Source of the DNA: Endomychus coccineus
Taxonomy: Eukaryota; Arthropoda; Insecta; Coleoptera; Endomychidae
Direction of reading: 5' to 3'
Length of the DNA: 64,000 nucleotides
NCBI GenBank assembly: GCA_958510875.1
Contig: OY294068.1
Span: 78,921,978 to 78,985,977, forward strand
Under the pieces are notes generated by a model that was not told where the DNA came from, did not search any database, and saw only the letters and a program-made list of their open reading frames with translations. The stretch's first letter is position 1. Each line of letters begins with the position of its first letter. Shown piece after piece: positions 35,205-46,539 of this stretch. A program made the translations under genes and the position numbers.

Positions 35205-35207
<3 letters not shown>
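35039..35207 (+). repeat. PLE-A2 3' terminal repeat with promoter and hammerhead-like motif
   Basis: Direct repeat of 32340-32508. TATAAATA at 35039, initiator A at 35069 (spacing 30), and the hammerhead-like motif at 35107-35140 with the intact six-pair stem GGCAAA/TTTGCC. Ends at CCAGTTCTAC, the short 3' end, against (TA)n. Confidence 0.85.

Positions 35208-35272
<65 letters not shown>
35208..35272. repeat. (TA)n microsatellite
   Basis: Separates the PLE-A2 end from the R4-like element; each abuts it without intervening sequence. Confidence 0.95.
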
Positions 35273-35275
<3 letters not shown>

Positions 35276-37024
35276 TTGGTAACATTCAAGAGGGGAGTTT
35301 TCCAAGGAGACTCCTTGAGTCCCCTCTTGTTCAATATCTCACTGCTGCCACTCTCCATTGCTTTAAGACGGACTCATGGATATTACTCTGGACCACCGAA
35401 CGACCGGAGGCATCAGATCACCCATTTATTCTACGTGGATGATTTGAAACTTTATGCCTCTGGGGAGAAGAACCTCCATCAATCTCTCAATGTGGTTCAG
35501 GAATATACACGAGCCGTAGGCATGGAGTTGGGATTGGACAAATGCGCAGTGTTTCATTTGAGGAGAGGACGATCTCCGGAAGTGTACGAGAATATGCAGC
35601 TTGCCGACGGAAGCATCTTTAAACACCTCGATGCTGGAGAGACCTATCGATACCTGGGAATTGAACAGCGTCCTAATTATGACGCTTCCCAGGTAAAGGT
35701 GGCTCTCCGCGGCAAATACAGAAACCTTGTTCGAAAGATTTGGTCTTCCGAACTTTCGAGTGGGAACAAGGTGTCTGCAACAAATATGCTTGCCGTTCCA
35801 GTCCTGCTCCACTCTTTTGGAGTGGTGAAATGGACGGTCGATGAGCTGCATAGACTCGATAAAGACACCCGGAAAATGATGCATATCCATCACAGTTTGC
35901 ATCCTAGATCGTCCGTTTCCCGTATTTATCTCCCACGTCATCGGGGAGGTAGGGGACTCCTCAGTCTGGAGGGTCTGCATCGAAGTGTGGTTCTGAGTAT
36001 AGCTTGTAAAGTTCTTAGGAGCTCGGACCCCCTCCTGTGCCTTGTTAAAAGTCACGAATTGGCCGGAGTGGGGGCATTTATCGTTAAGGCAGCACAAAAA
36101 GCTGCGGAAGAACTTGGTCTCGAATTTCAGATCAGTCGAGAAGGCCGACTAGAGGGCAACCTCGAGCTCCTACCTTCTCGCCTGAAAGCCCAGATAAATG
36201 CCGCGGAGCAAGATCTTACGCTCAGGCGGCATGTTGACAAGCCGATACACGGTGTTTTCTATCGAAACATCGAAACGCTCGGCTTGTCAACTAGGCTGAC
36301 CTTCGGCTACCTAAGGTCAGCCGGGCTTACATCCGAGACTGAGGGATTTACCGCAGCTTGCCAAGATGGCGTAATTAACACCTTGGTCTATCGCCGCAAT
36401 GTGATGGGTGTGCAGGTCCCTGATGTCAGCTGCAGGGCCTGTCGAAAGGTGCCTGAGACGCTTTTCCACCTTCTGTCGGCATGTCCGGCAAAAGCGGCCT
36501 CGGCGTACACCCATCGCCATAATGCGGCCCTACGGGTGCTGTATTACCATCTAAGGCACTCGTACGGAATAGACCAAGAGCCGGTGCTGCCTTACATGCC
36601 AGGAGATATTGAGTCCGTTGTCGGAAACGAAAAATGCCAGATCTTCTGGAATTATCCGTTTCCGACCGTCAGGTCCATACAAGCAAATAGGCCTGACGTT
36701 GTCCTCCTCGATAAACTAATCAAGACTATGTATGTCATCGAATTCTCCGCTCCGGCAGAGAAGAACATAGTCTTGAAAGAGGAGGAAAAATGGACAAAAT
36801 ATCAAGATCTCCTGTTCGAGCTCCGCACGCTATACCCAGGCCACAAGGTCGTATTAGTGGTTCTGATCATCGGTGTTTTGGGCGGAATTCGGTCTTCGCT
36901 GCGTTCAAACTTGAAGATCATTCCGGCCTGTAGGAACTCGGCGCAGATCTTGATAGACCGGATGCAAAAGGCAGTCATTCTGGGTTCAATTAGAATACTT
37001 AGGGCACACGATTTAGGAACCTGA
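35273..37024 (+). CDS. R4-like RT (partial), CCHC finger and restriction-like endonuclease
   Basis: Open for about 583 codons without a lesion. RT motif B FKRGVFQGDSLSPLLFNI and the catalytic HLFYVDDLKLYA box come first, then a thumb region. CRACRKVPETLFHLLSACP is the CCHC unit that precedes the endonuclease in R2/R4-type proteins. NRPDVVLLDKLIKTMYVIEF holds the PD...D/E-type nuclease residues, followed by a conserved KEEEKWTKYQDLL helix. N-terminal DNA-binding fingers and RT motifs before B are missing by truncation. The open frame continues upstream through the TA array into PLE sequence, but that is accidental. Confidence 0.85.
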
Positions 37025-37157
37025 AGCTACTTACCGACCGGTGGGGAGGAGTAGCTTCGGTTAACCGCCTTTTAGGTTTTTCTGGCGCGACTGCTGCGAT
37101 GTCGTCGGAGCTCGCAGCAGCCCCGACCAGGTTTGAATGTAAAAAAAAAAAAAAAAA
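35273..37157 (+). mobile_element. R4/Dong-like non-LTR retrotransposon, 5'-truncated
   Basis: Begins inside the RT domain directly after (TA)n and ends GTTTGAATGT plus 17 A residues directly before (TA)n, so the target was a TA array. 5' truncation with a 3' poly-A is the hallmark of target-primed reverse transcription. R4-clade elements with restriction-like endonucleases include members that target simple repeats. Confidence 0.88.
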
Positions 37158-37379
37158 GTATATATATATATATATATGTAGAACTGGATTCTCGGGTATT
37201 GATCCGCGTTGTGTGGTTTCGGTCCTCAAAAGGACCAATTTCACGACGTTTCGGCAAAGTCGCATTTGCCATCTTCAGGTGATTCGACCGTAGAGTCTGG
37301 AAAATCTAGGCGAACTGACGCTTACTTGGAGGGACAGGTATTCATATCCCCCGTTATGTTTGACCTTTGGACTTTCGAA

Positions 37380-38279
37380 CTATTTCACGCTTGGTTGATT
37401 TCTACGTGTTTGGCTCCGAGTGACACGTTTGGATGACGTCATTGCGACGCTGGAATCAGCCGGAAAGTTTCCGTGACCTGTTGCACGTGCACTGGATATC
37501 ACGTTCTCTCTTGTTTTTGGTTTTATCTTCCGACTTTCTAAAGCGGGTTTCCATGTTGCTGGTAATCTTAGTCCGTCATCTCGTTTGTTAAGACTATGTG
37601 GACGTTTCTCGATCTCTATTGCCTCCCTGGTTATTCTGGTGTAGAAGTGTTCAATGTTGGCTAGAGTCTTTGTGCCGCTAAAGTTGATCATATGGCCAGT
37701 ACTTCTTACATGTTCAGCTAGTGAAGACGTGGTTTCGTTTTTCGACACAGCGTTTGCATGTTCAGTCTTTCGCACATCAATGCGTCTGTTGGTCTGCCCG
37801 ATGTATGTCTTTTCACAATTACCACATGGCACCTCGTACACTCCTTGGCATTCTAGAGGAATTCTGTCTTTTGGATTCCGAAGAACATTTTTGATTTTCC
37901 TATCTGTTGTGAAGGTTGTTTTGATATCATGACGGCTCAGTATTTTGCAGATTTTGTCAGTTGTGCCTTTTATGTAAGGTAGAAAAGCGTTTCCCACTGG
38001 TTGATCTTCATTGTTGACATCCTTTTCATTTTTGCGTTGAGAGTTATGAATCTGTTTTCTTGAATAGCCATTCATCCTAAGGGCTGTTCGGATGGTTTCC
38101 ATTTCTCCATCGAAGTTCTCCGCATCAGCGAGACGTTTTGACCTTGTCATGAGGGTATTTACGACTGATTGTAGCTGAGATGGATGGTGATGCGAGTTAC
38201 TATTCAAATATCGGTTCGTGTGGGTCTTTTTTCTGAATACTGTATGTCCCAAACTGCCGTCAGTTTTCTTTGTTACCAA
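37380..38279 (-). pseudogene. PLE-A left copy: RT C-terminal end plus GIY-YIG
   Basis: Begins at VTKKTDGSLGHTVF, the end of the RT domain, and runs intact through GIY-YIG (GVYEVPCGNCEKTYIGQTN) to the basic tail and stop. The reading frame has no lesion but lacks the RT palm, so it can supply only the nuclease part, if anything. Its terminal repeat has TATGAATA in place of TATAAATA at the 30-base spacing. Confidence 0.8.
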
Positions 38280-38281
38280 AA

Positions 38282-38833
38282 CATGATATCAAAACAACCT
38301 TCACAACAGATAGGAAAATCAAAAATGTTCTTCGGAATCCAAAAGACAGAATTCCTCTAGAATGCCAAGGAGTGTACGAGGTGCCATGTAGTAATTGTGA
38401 AAAGACATACATCGGACAGACCAATAGACGCATTGATGTGCGAAAGACTGAACATGCAAACGCTGTGTCGAAAAACGAAACCACGTCTTCACTAGCTGAA
38501 CATGTAAGAAGTACGGGCCATATGATCAACTTTAGCGGCACAAAGACTCTAGCCAACATTGAACACTTCTACACCAGAATAACCAGGGAGGCAATAGAGA
38601 TCGAGAAACGTCCACATAGTCTTAACAAACGAGATGACGGACTAAGATTACCAGCAACATGGAAACCCGCTTTAGAAAGTCGGAAGATGAAACCAAAAAC
38701 AAGAGAGAACGTGATATCCAGTGCACGTGCAACAGGTCACGGAAACTTTCCGGCTGATTCCAGCGTCGCAATGACGTCATCCAAACGTGTCACTCGGAGC
38801 CAAACACGTAGAAATCAACCAAGCGTGAAATAG
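38282..38833 (+). pseudogene. PLE-A right copy: GIY-YIG domain
   Basis: Open from KHDIKTTFTTDRKIKNVLRN to the stop at 38833, with GVYEVPCSNCEKTYIGQTN. The Gly-to-Ser change is shared with A2, not with the left copy, so the two arms derive from different source RNAs or have diverged. Truncated before the RT. Confidence 0.8.
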
Positions 38834-38866
38834 TTCGAAAGTCCAAAGGTCAAACATAACGGGGGA

Positions 38867-38968
38867 TATAAATACCTGTCCCTCCAAGTAAGCGTCAGTT
38901 CGCCTAGATTTTCCAGACTCTACGGTCGAATCACCTGAAGATGGCAAATGCGACTTTGCCGAAACGTC
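38867..38968 (+). promoter_or_regulatory. PLE-A promoter and hammerhead-like motif, right copy
   Basis: TATAAATA at 38867-38874, initiator A at 38897 (spacing 30), and the hammerhead-like motif at 38935-38968 with an intact hairpin and the in-frame ATG. Confidence 0.6.
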
Positions 38969-39063
38969 GTGAAATTGGTCCTTTTGAGGACCGAAACCAC
39001 ACAACGCGGATCAATACCCGAGAATCCAGTTCTACACATTACGTCCGCGAGAACCTAAGAAGA

Positions 39064-39066
<3 letters not shown>

Positions 39067-39104
<38 letters not shown>
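39067..39104. repeat. (TA)n microsatellite
   Basis: Right border of the PLE-A head-to-head pair and left border of a truncated recombinase fragment. Confidence 0.95.
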
Positions 39105-39110
<6 letters not shown>

Positions 39111-39117
39111 TTAGAAA

Positions 39118-39530
39118 TCAGATGACATCTTTAGGAGATGAAACAGCGGACTTTTTCGGCTTATAACTCTTACTCTTCCGTTTAAAAAAAGCCTCTAGTT
39201 CATTGAACTTGGTGATATCTCGTTTCTCATGATGTATAGTCACCATCGATTTTAGCATTGACCATTTAGTCCATAAAGAATTCGGACTATACGTTTCTGA
39301 CTGCAACGAATAAACACAATTACTACCAAATCTACCGAAAAGCATAGAAAATTTCTTACCAGTTCTTGATAATGTGCCAGAAATACAGTTTCAGTTGCAT
39401 CTTTCGGCATAACATTTTTCCGTGTCAGCCACTCCAGATATATTTTATATTCTTTTTTGTATACGGCTTCACTTTTCGATGGAAATAATGATTCTCTTGC
39501 TTTTTCAGCATTTTTCAAAATATCCTCCAT
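39118..39530 (-). pseudogene. Tyrosine-recombinase N-terminal (SAM-like) fragment, two exons
   Basis: Exon 1 starts at ATG 39530 (MEDILKNAEKARESLFPSKS) and ends FLAHYQEL before a GTAAGA donor. A 66-base intron ends TTGCAG, and exon 2 continues SETYSPNSLWTKWSMLKSMV to KKSAVSSPKDVI, then a stop. This pattern (a short helical domain with an LWxxxSMLxS segment and a KKSxV basic patch) is the core-binding domain that precedes the catalytic domain in insect Crypton-like recombinases. The catalytic part is gone; sequence ends at (TA)n 14 bases further on. Confidence 0.6.
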
Positions 39531-39716
39531 TATATTTGGGATAGAAAACACGTTTTTAACGCAAACACAGCTTGATAATAAAGCTTTGTTTGTAAACAAG
39601 TAACATAGCAACAACCTAGCAACAACAAAACTCCTATAATCAACGGTACCTGATTCAAATATAGCGGGAAGATAATGAATTGGTGCATTTATTCCGTTTT
39701 AAAAATGAACAAAATT

Positions 39717-42560
39717 TTATTGAAATCGGGAATTAATGAGCCCTAATAACCTCAGGCAATCGCTGTCCCTCGGGCCAGAGGCCCTCGGGACGCAAACTTT
39801 GCCATCGGTAATTAAGGCCCTTATAATTCCCTTGATACATAAATAACTATTTTCACACTCTTGCTCTGGTTTTAAGTTCTCAATATGATATAGGAAAATT
39901 TTATTGGCTAGTACTTTCTGCTCATTAGTCCAAGGAATCAATACCCTTTCCTTTTTTTCCTTCTCTGTCTCGGGTATTATATTGATTGTATCAAAATTAC
40001 TTTTATTTACAGTTGTCTGCGCTACAGTCTTAGTGTCTATATAATTTATTTCTTCATCCATATCGCTTTCTATTCCTTTCATTTCGTCCGTTTCATTGTT
40101 TCCTTCCAGTAAGTTTTGTTCCATATTTAAATCAATTCCTTCCAGAGTCTTTCCTTTCCAATTATCGGCCCCTTCCTTTTCCATCAACAATAGAAGCTTG
40201 GATAGCTTTGCAATCTGATAAACGTCATCAGGCAGCCTATAGGAACCCCTATGAACAGCAGACGTATGCCCCATGAAAGTAACCAATTGTTCAATATCAC
40301 TATCGGCCATATTAAAGATTTGTACCAATGTAGCTAAGTGTTTTCTGAGTCGTGTCGAGGTTATTGCGGTGGGATTTTTAGCGCCACACTCTCTTGCATA
40401 TTTAGCCAAAATTTTGTTTCCACTAATTTCACCAGTGGAATTTGCTTTAGCAAATAAAAACAGATTTTCTTTGTGAACAAAATTAGTCCTATATTCAAGC
40501 ATAACTTCAATATTATCTTGAACATCGTCACTAAATAGCACTGGAACTCCTCTGCCTCTTTTTCCCCTGATCACGACGCGTTTTAGTTTTTTAGGAAAAC
40601 ACGTTCTGATGGAGTAACAATACGTTCGAATTCTTCATAATGTGCTTTATCATTGCCACAATTCAAAAATGTATGAAGTAGCATTCTTTGGAGATCTCCA
40701 GGACGTTTTCTGTTGAGTAGAATAACTCGACAATATATCGTATCAACCAGGATGTTGAGCAGAGACATCTTTTCTGTCAATTTGAAGTCGCTCTATAGCG
40801 ATCTTAGCAGATTGGAGGAGATAACTTCTCAATATTTCCAGATCACTAGCCAGTGGAACAATAGTCACTTTGTTCCATTTATTCAGATGTAAATTACTAG
40901 CAGCCTGACTAGAAATTTCGAATTTCCAGTTTGCTGTAAATAAATGAATCATTGTTCTAAGTTGAGATTCTGCTTTGGCGGCTGGAACCGACTCATATTG
41001 TTGTTTTCCTTCAAGAACAAAATTGATGGCTATGTCACAGCATTGTTTGAATGCATTTACTATATTTATTGCAAACGTTGGTGCTTCGAAAACTTCCTTT
41101 GCGTATTGTAATTAGCTATCGTCTGTGTAGCTTGGACTAAATAATCAAAGTATTTAGGTTTAAGTGCTTGAAAAAATGTCTTTGTTCATGGTTCTATTTT
41201 CTTAATCTCAATTAGAATTTTCGACAATTCTTTCTTATTACGTGATGTTACTACAGCGAAATGTTTTTCTCAGTGAGATCACAGACATCGAACACCAAAC
41301 GAACAAATCAAGTCATCACCTTTGGCTTCCACACATATTTTGTCCGCACGCATACGCGGAAATACTCCTCGTTTCAGTTTTTCATCAACTCTTATGTTAG
41401 ATTTCAAGATGGTCTGTCCTTTACTTTGCGTCCTTCCACTCCTATTCCCACCACATTTTTTTCTGTGCCTGTATAACAGCTTTGAAGAGAAGAAACCAAG
41501 ACAGTTGTCACAGGGCAATACAGACGTATCTGGGAGCTGAGACCTACGTATCTTCTTCAACAATTATTTGCAGTTTCGAGAAAATTTTCTTTTTTCCGTA
41601 GCTGTGACAAAAGGCGTCTTCGTTGCAAACTTTTCGCTGACATGAAGCTCAACTTTATGACATCCAATTCAGTGGATTGATTATTAATAATATGACTTGC
41701 CATCAAAATTTGATACTTATTTCGCTCGATTTTGGAAATTTCCGACAGCTCAATTCCATCTTTAACACCATTGTTTGGCGCGTCTCCACATGTAATAGGC
41801 ATCTCGTTGATTTTGTAAATTTTTTTCGCTTCAGTCTCATTTTCACTATCATTGTTTGGTGTACCTCTCCTAGCTGTATTGTATGGAAGTCAATGGAGGA
41901 CAATTTGAACATTTGATTTAAACACGCAGATTTAATTTTTTTCATTGTAAGCATGTCAACAAAATTCAATTTTTTTACGAAAGTTATTTTTTGAAGATTG
42001 TTCAAGTTTGTAAAAGAGGCTTAATAAAAATGAGCTTGTACATTGTACAAATAACCAAAATATTCAAGGTGGCGCATTCGAGCAACAAAATTAATTTTTG
42101 GCGAAAACGGTTCATCAATTTACGTTTTTCATACACCGTTGTAAAGAGGCTTCCAAGACCTTTCAAATGACGTATCACTCAACCCCTCTCCCCTATTCAA
42201 TTTTGAGGGGTTGAAGCGCCCCCTATTAGGGGGTTGCTCGTCCAAGCCTCAAATATACGTCAAAAGATGTGCCCAAACAAAACCATTGGACGTGTTTCGG
42301 GAGATTTTTCCACTCACAATGGGATAAGAAATATACGGGGTGGTTCGTCTGAGATGGAGCACCTTGTATATCAAAATCTGGAGGACTAATTTCAGGCGGA
42401 GAGGAAGATACCTGTAATTTGAACAAGAAATTGAAGACCTTTTGAAAAATAGGTTTGGATAAACTAACCTCTCTATCGGATGGTTCATAGGAAGAATCAC
42501 CAGAATCAGCAAACGGGTCACTGGAATTTGAAGATATCTGCAATTTTATAAGAAATGCAG
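39717..42560 (-). pseudogene. Zinc-finger/tyrosine-recombinase gene, copy 2 (Crypton-like)
   Basis: A diverged relative of the gene at 3641-6100. Candidate 5' exons at about 42475-42540 (SSDPFADSGDSSYEPSDRE) and 42371-42416 have splice-like borders. The body has the finger LPCDNCLGFFSSKLLYRHRKKC, a helical region, Arg in NRKRPGDLQ, HxxR in TRLRKH, His in MGHT and Tyr in GSYRLPD, so the recombinase tetrad is complete. An acidic tail with a PWTNEQK motif follows. The last 285 codons are open. Lesions: stops near 41217 and 41275 and frameshifts near 41108, 40760 and 40595. Confidence 0.7.
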
Positions 42561-43317
42561 TCATCCAAATTGTCATCCGACGTAGAGTGTGAAAGTCATT
42601 CTTACCATTTGCGTTACAAGCAATAAATAATTCTGTAGGTTTCAGTTTAATTGAGCATACAAACTACTATTCTTCAATTTGTGTTTTTTTTTCAAATATA
42701 TTCATATATTTACATCAATAGTTTTTGTGGACTAATTGACAAACCACAATGACCTATCAAACAATCCATTTACCCACGCAAACGTTAGGGCGCCAAGTAG
42801 TGAACTGAATCGGTTATGAAAATACTTCATTATTCAGAGGAAGAACAATCATCAATAAGAGAAACAACTAAACCTAACTTACCTTCAAAATTCTTACACA
42901 AAGTAATAAGAATATAGCTCCTGCTCCTAGTATCCATCACTAAACAATAAGATACGCACATTTGATATTTGCAAACTGCGAAGAAATGATGAAATCTCGA
43001 ATTAAATATAATAGACGATAGCGTCGTACAGTATTGAAATATGGCAACATGGCATGAGGTCGTAATGAGTCCAGAATGTTGGTATTTCGAATAAAAATTA
43101 ATATATCTGACGCCACAATCATCGCAGTTTGGTGAGATGTACCAATATTCTATAATTGGTGAGGGAATGTTCATCATAAATCTCAGGTAGAGAAATTAAA
43201 TTGCTAGATATCGCCAGAAGTAGTGACCTGTGTGAATATACACAATCAAGACAAACGCTAGCGCTACTTCTTCTAGGTAAGGCCATAAGGTTATGGAATG
43301 ACGCCTTAATGTTCAAA

Positions 43318-43321
<4 letters not shown>

Positions 43322-43353
<32 letters not shown>

Positions 43354-43392
43354 TCTTCTTAGGTATATATATATATATATATATATACATAT
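43322..43392. repeat. (TA)n with a 13-base PLE-A stub
   Basis: Two TA runs are separated by GTTTCTTCTTAGG (43351-43363), the reverse complement of the long 3' end of PLE-A. It looks like a PLE-A insertion truncated to 13 bases. Repeated in unit B at about 47943-47955. Confidence 0.7.
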
Positions 43393-43428
43393 ATATTCTT
43401 TTGTTGATATTCTTGAACCATTTGTACT

Positions 43429-44248
43429 ATTTGTATGTTTTCTTGGTATATTGGTTCATATATATACTGATAATGAAATAAAAATTCTGTTTTGACGTTT
43501 CGACAATGTTTATTGCCTTTATCAAAATTGTTAATTGAATTAGTGTTTCCATGTAATTTAGAAAAGAATAGATGATTTCGATTAATGAAATTCGTCTGCA
43601 GCCGACTTGTGTTTTAAGATCCAATTAAAACTGCAGAAAACATTGGATCGGTTGTGTGTGAAAGAGTAATGTATGGCTAATTACAATTTGAAATAGATTG
43701 AATTTGATTAAATACAAGACATTTTAAGATTGTACAATTATAAATATCTATGAATTATTGTATGAATTAGTTATTCTATGATAAGCATTTCAGATCTATC
43801 ATAATCAACTATTCCAGTTTAACAATTTTGAGGTTAAATTCCATAGAATTATCTTAAACTGGAATAGTTGATTATGATAGATCTGAAATGCTTATCATAG
43901 AATAACTAATTCATACAATAATTCATAGATATTTATAATTGAACAATCTTAAAATGTCTTGTATTTAATCAAATTCAATCTATTTCAAATTGTAATTAGC
44001 CATACATTACTCTTTCACACACAACCGATCCAATGTTTTCTGCAGTTTTAATTGGATCTTAAAACACAAGTCGGCTGCAGACGCATTTCACTAATCGAAA
44101 TCATCTATTCTTTTCTAAATTACATGGAAACACTAATTCAATTAACAATTTTGATTAAAGCTATAAACATTGTCGAAACGTCAAAACAGAATTTTTATTT
44201 CATTATCAGTATATATATGAACCAATATACCAAGAAAACATACAAATA
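43429..44248. repeat. PLE family B palindrome, unit A
   Basis: About 394-base arms (43429-43822 and 43854-44248) around a 31-base spacer, near-identical. TTGATAAAGGCAAT then a hairpin and GTCGAAACGTC occurs in the left arm on the minus strand (about 43493-43526), and a degraded version in the right arm. No coding sequence of RT type. (TA)n lies outside both ends. It reads as two terminal-repeat-only PLE copies, head to head. Confidence 0.8.
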
Positions 44249-44666
44249 TATATATATATATATAGACATTTCACTTATAACCATTTTTGAGTAAAACGCA
44301 AAAAACCTGCCTAGAGCTTATAACTCGATCAATCAACTTGAAATTTTGATAGAAATTTGCTATAATGTTTTTAATGATATTAGAGTTTTATTCAGAAATG
44401 TCTGATTTATTATTAACAAGAAAATTTGTTTAAAAAATGACACATGTCTGCTTTTGCAGCTGAGCCTTGCACATGTCTGCTTATGCATCTGAGTGAACTC
44501 CAATTATCTGAGTTTGCATCTTATGATAATAGTGGAAACACCAATAATATTACGGCAGGCTATAAAATTTGGTATTGACATAAAAAAAACATCAAGAAGT
44601 ATAATTGAAAAATTTGTTCATTATTTTTTCAGCAGCTATACAGGTATAGCAAAAAAATTAACAGAA

Positions 44667-46539
44667 CTAAACTCTGAATGCGTCGTCTTCAGCATCTGTT
44701 AGAATAACTATATCCTCATCCTCATCCAGCTGATTTTCTACTGCTGCTTCTCTTTCAAATGCGTTTCTGAAGTAATAAAGACGATCGTCGTTCTTCCAGT
44801 TCGCCTCATAATGTTTGGCTAACAACGTTGATATGCTCTTGATTTTGTCGGGCTTCAGAATTCTATCCACACAAAGATTTTGTTGTAAATTTATTTGAGT
44901 AATCTGCTTACCCCTCTTACAGATGCCCCTTGCAACAGCAACATCATTCTTATAGTATGGTTCACCTCTGACAAGAACAGATCCACTGGCGGATTTGGAA
45001 AAAATTAGCCTTTTAGATGGTTGAAAACGGAAATGCCAAGAGGCAGGAAGTTTAAGAACTTTTTTCACCTCCCCTTCCCAGTCAAAGACTGAGTAGTCTT
45101 CTCCCATCTTTAACACAGTTGAAAACTCTTTAATAATATTAATGTACGTTTCTGGATCAATTACGGTGGTACATTTTTTAATTTTTTTCTCTATCTGGCC
45201 AAATACTCGGTCAGGAGGAAGAAACGAATGACCGACTATTGGAAATAACAGTTCTAGGCGATATATGTGAGGTGGAGAACAGCACTGCAGCCAGTATTGG
45301 GCCATTCCAACCATCGTGCTGTTCTTGTTCTGCTCTTCACAACCATCGGCTACTAACCGTACTACTTCTACCTCTTCATGAAAGGTGAAATTTTGTAATG
45401 CATAAAAAACTGCGGACACTATCTCATCTGAGCTTCTGTCCATATAAATGATTTTACAGTTTCAGGATTGAGTTTTGATTTTGAATGCCGTGCTACCAAC
45501 GTAAAATTGTATAGGTTTATCTGCATGCTGAAGTAACAGGATTATTTTCTTTTAATAAATCATAGAACGCATTACTACGCAGTTTGTGTACTCGCTGTTC
45601 CGTCATTATCCTCCCTTTTTCTTCTGGATCGGTGATTTTTTAAATTCTTTCTGAAAATTGTAGGCGTTTTGAACACACATCAACCTTTGGAGATCCAAAC
45701 CCAATGTTGTATTGTCTTACAAAAATATTTCTAAAAAAACACTCTTTTACTTTAAGGTGTTCTTCTACCCCAGAATTGTACATCTGCCACAATTTGATTA
45801 TATTTAATTCACAGGGTAAGTATCGTCTAATGATTGTTTTATTTCTTGCATAGTGCGTTTCACAGCAATTTAAAGATTCGATGAAAGTTTTTATTGCCTG
45901 TCGCGTAAAAATTGTTTTATGTGAAACTCTATCACCGCCTCTTCTTTCTTCTGCCAAAACTCCGGTTCTGTGGTATTCCTTCAATATTCTCTGAACTCGA
46001 TTTTTTCCAACACCAAGTATTTCCAGGAATGTTTTTTTGCACACAGGAATCGCCCGTCTCAAAGTTTCAACGGTATACTTCACACTGACCGACTTTGGTT
46101 TATTTTTTACATTTTCTTTAATAATTGAATTAAGAATTATTCTTTTACCCAGCTTTTTTGGTTTATTTGTCACACAATGCTTCAAGACAAACATATCCTG
46201 ATACGTTTTGGCTTTCTTGTGGTAAAAATCTTCATTGAATTTTCTTATTTCTGTCATAGTTAGTGTGGAACATTGCAATGTTTTTATTTTATGTCCGCAT
46301 GTGGGAAATTGAGGCAGGCTCCTCCGAGAGTACCTGCAAACATAAAATTTATGTTTATTTAATAAACATATTGTTCAACTGCTATTAAACACATTATTCA
46401 ATTGATTTAAATCATGAAAACTTTGAAAAGAAACTAACCTCAGAGTCTTGGCTTTCTCTCTTTTCCATTCTTGCTTATTTGCCATTCTTTTTCTGCCTTT
46501 TCCACTAGGACTTGGTTCAATATTACTATCGCGATCCAT
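44667..46539 (-). pseudogene. DUF7869-like gene, unit A
   Basis: Exon 1 is 46539-46439 (MDRDSNIEPSPSGKGRKRMA) with a GTTAGT donor; exon 2 starts after GTTTGCAG at 46333. It contains a helix-turn-helix-like FLEILGVGKNRVQRILKEY, a Cys/His region with FGSPKVDVCS, then RLVADGCEEQNKNSTMVGM and FPIVGHSFLPPDRVFGQIEK. The DGCxxQNKN block marks a widespread insect and cnidarian family named DUF7869, probably RNase H-like and transposon-derived. Lesions: TAA at 45640-45642, loss of the segment expected near 45520 that would hold the first conserved Asp, and a frameshift near 45435. No function can be assigned. Confidence 0.6.

Larger units (their letters stand above)
30674..35207 (+). mobile_element. 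PLE family A cluster (inverted piece plus tandem copies A1 and A2)
   Basis: From left: an inverted terminal repeat (30674-30839) ending at the long 3' end, an inverted 80-base RT fragment (30840-30921), a sense 5'-truncated copy A1 (30922-32369), then the terminal repeat shared with the full-length copy A2 (32370-35207), which ends at the short 3' end. (TA)n flanks both sides. Tandem copies sharing one terminal repeat, and inverted pieces at the 5' junction, are known for Penelope-like elements. Confidence 0.9.
37178..39066. mobile_element. PLE family A head-to-head pair
   Basis: The left copy runs on the minus strand from 38279 to 37178 and ends at the short 3' end (GTTCTAC). The right copy runs on the plus strand from about 38281 to 39066 and ends at the long 3' end (AAGAAGAAAC). 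Their 5' ends meet at 38280. The arms are inverted repeats of about 790 bases with few differences. (TA)n lies outside both ends. Confidence 0.9.

Noticed and set aside
35120..37024. A 634-codon fused protein from PLE-A through (TA)n into the R4-like RT
   Set aside because: The TA array happens to have no stop and keeps frame. The two parts belong to different elements with a target array between them.
37141..37157. The A17 run as a simple microsatellite
   Set aside because: It directly follows the 3' end shared by both R4-like copies and precedes the target, so it is a retrotransposition tail.
43119..43316. Open frames at 43119-43316 and 47715-47912 as genes
   Set aside because: The minus-strand frame matches no family. 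The plus strand hints at the end of a retrotransposon protein but is too short to call.
46276..46278. Start of the DUF7869-like protein at 46278
   Set aside because: The codon is TTG. An upstream ATG exon (46539-46439) joins in frame through consensus splice sites.
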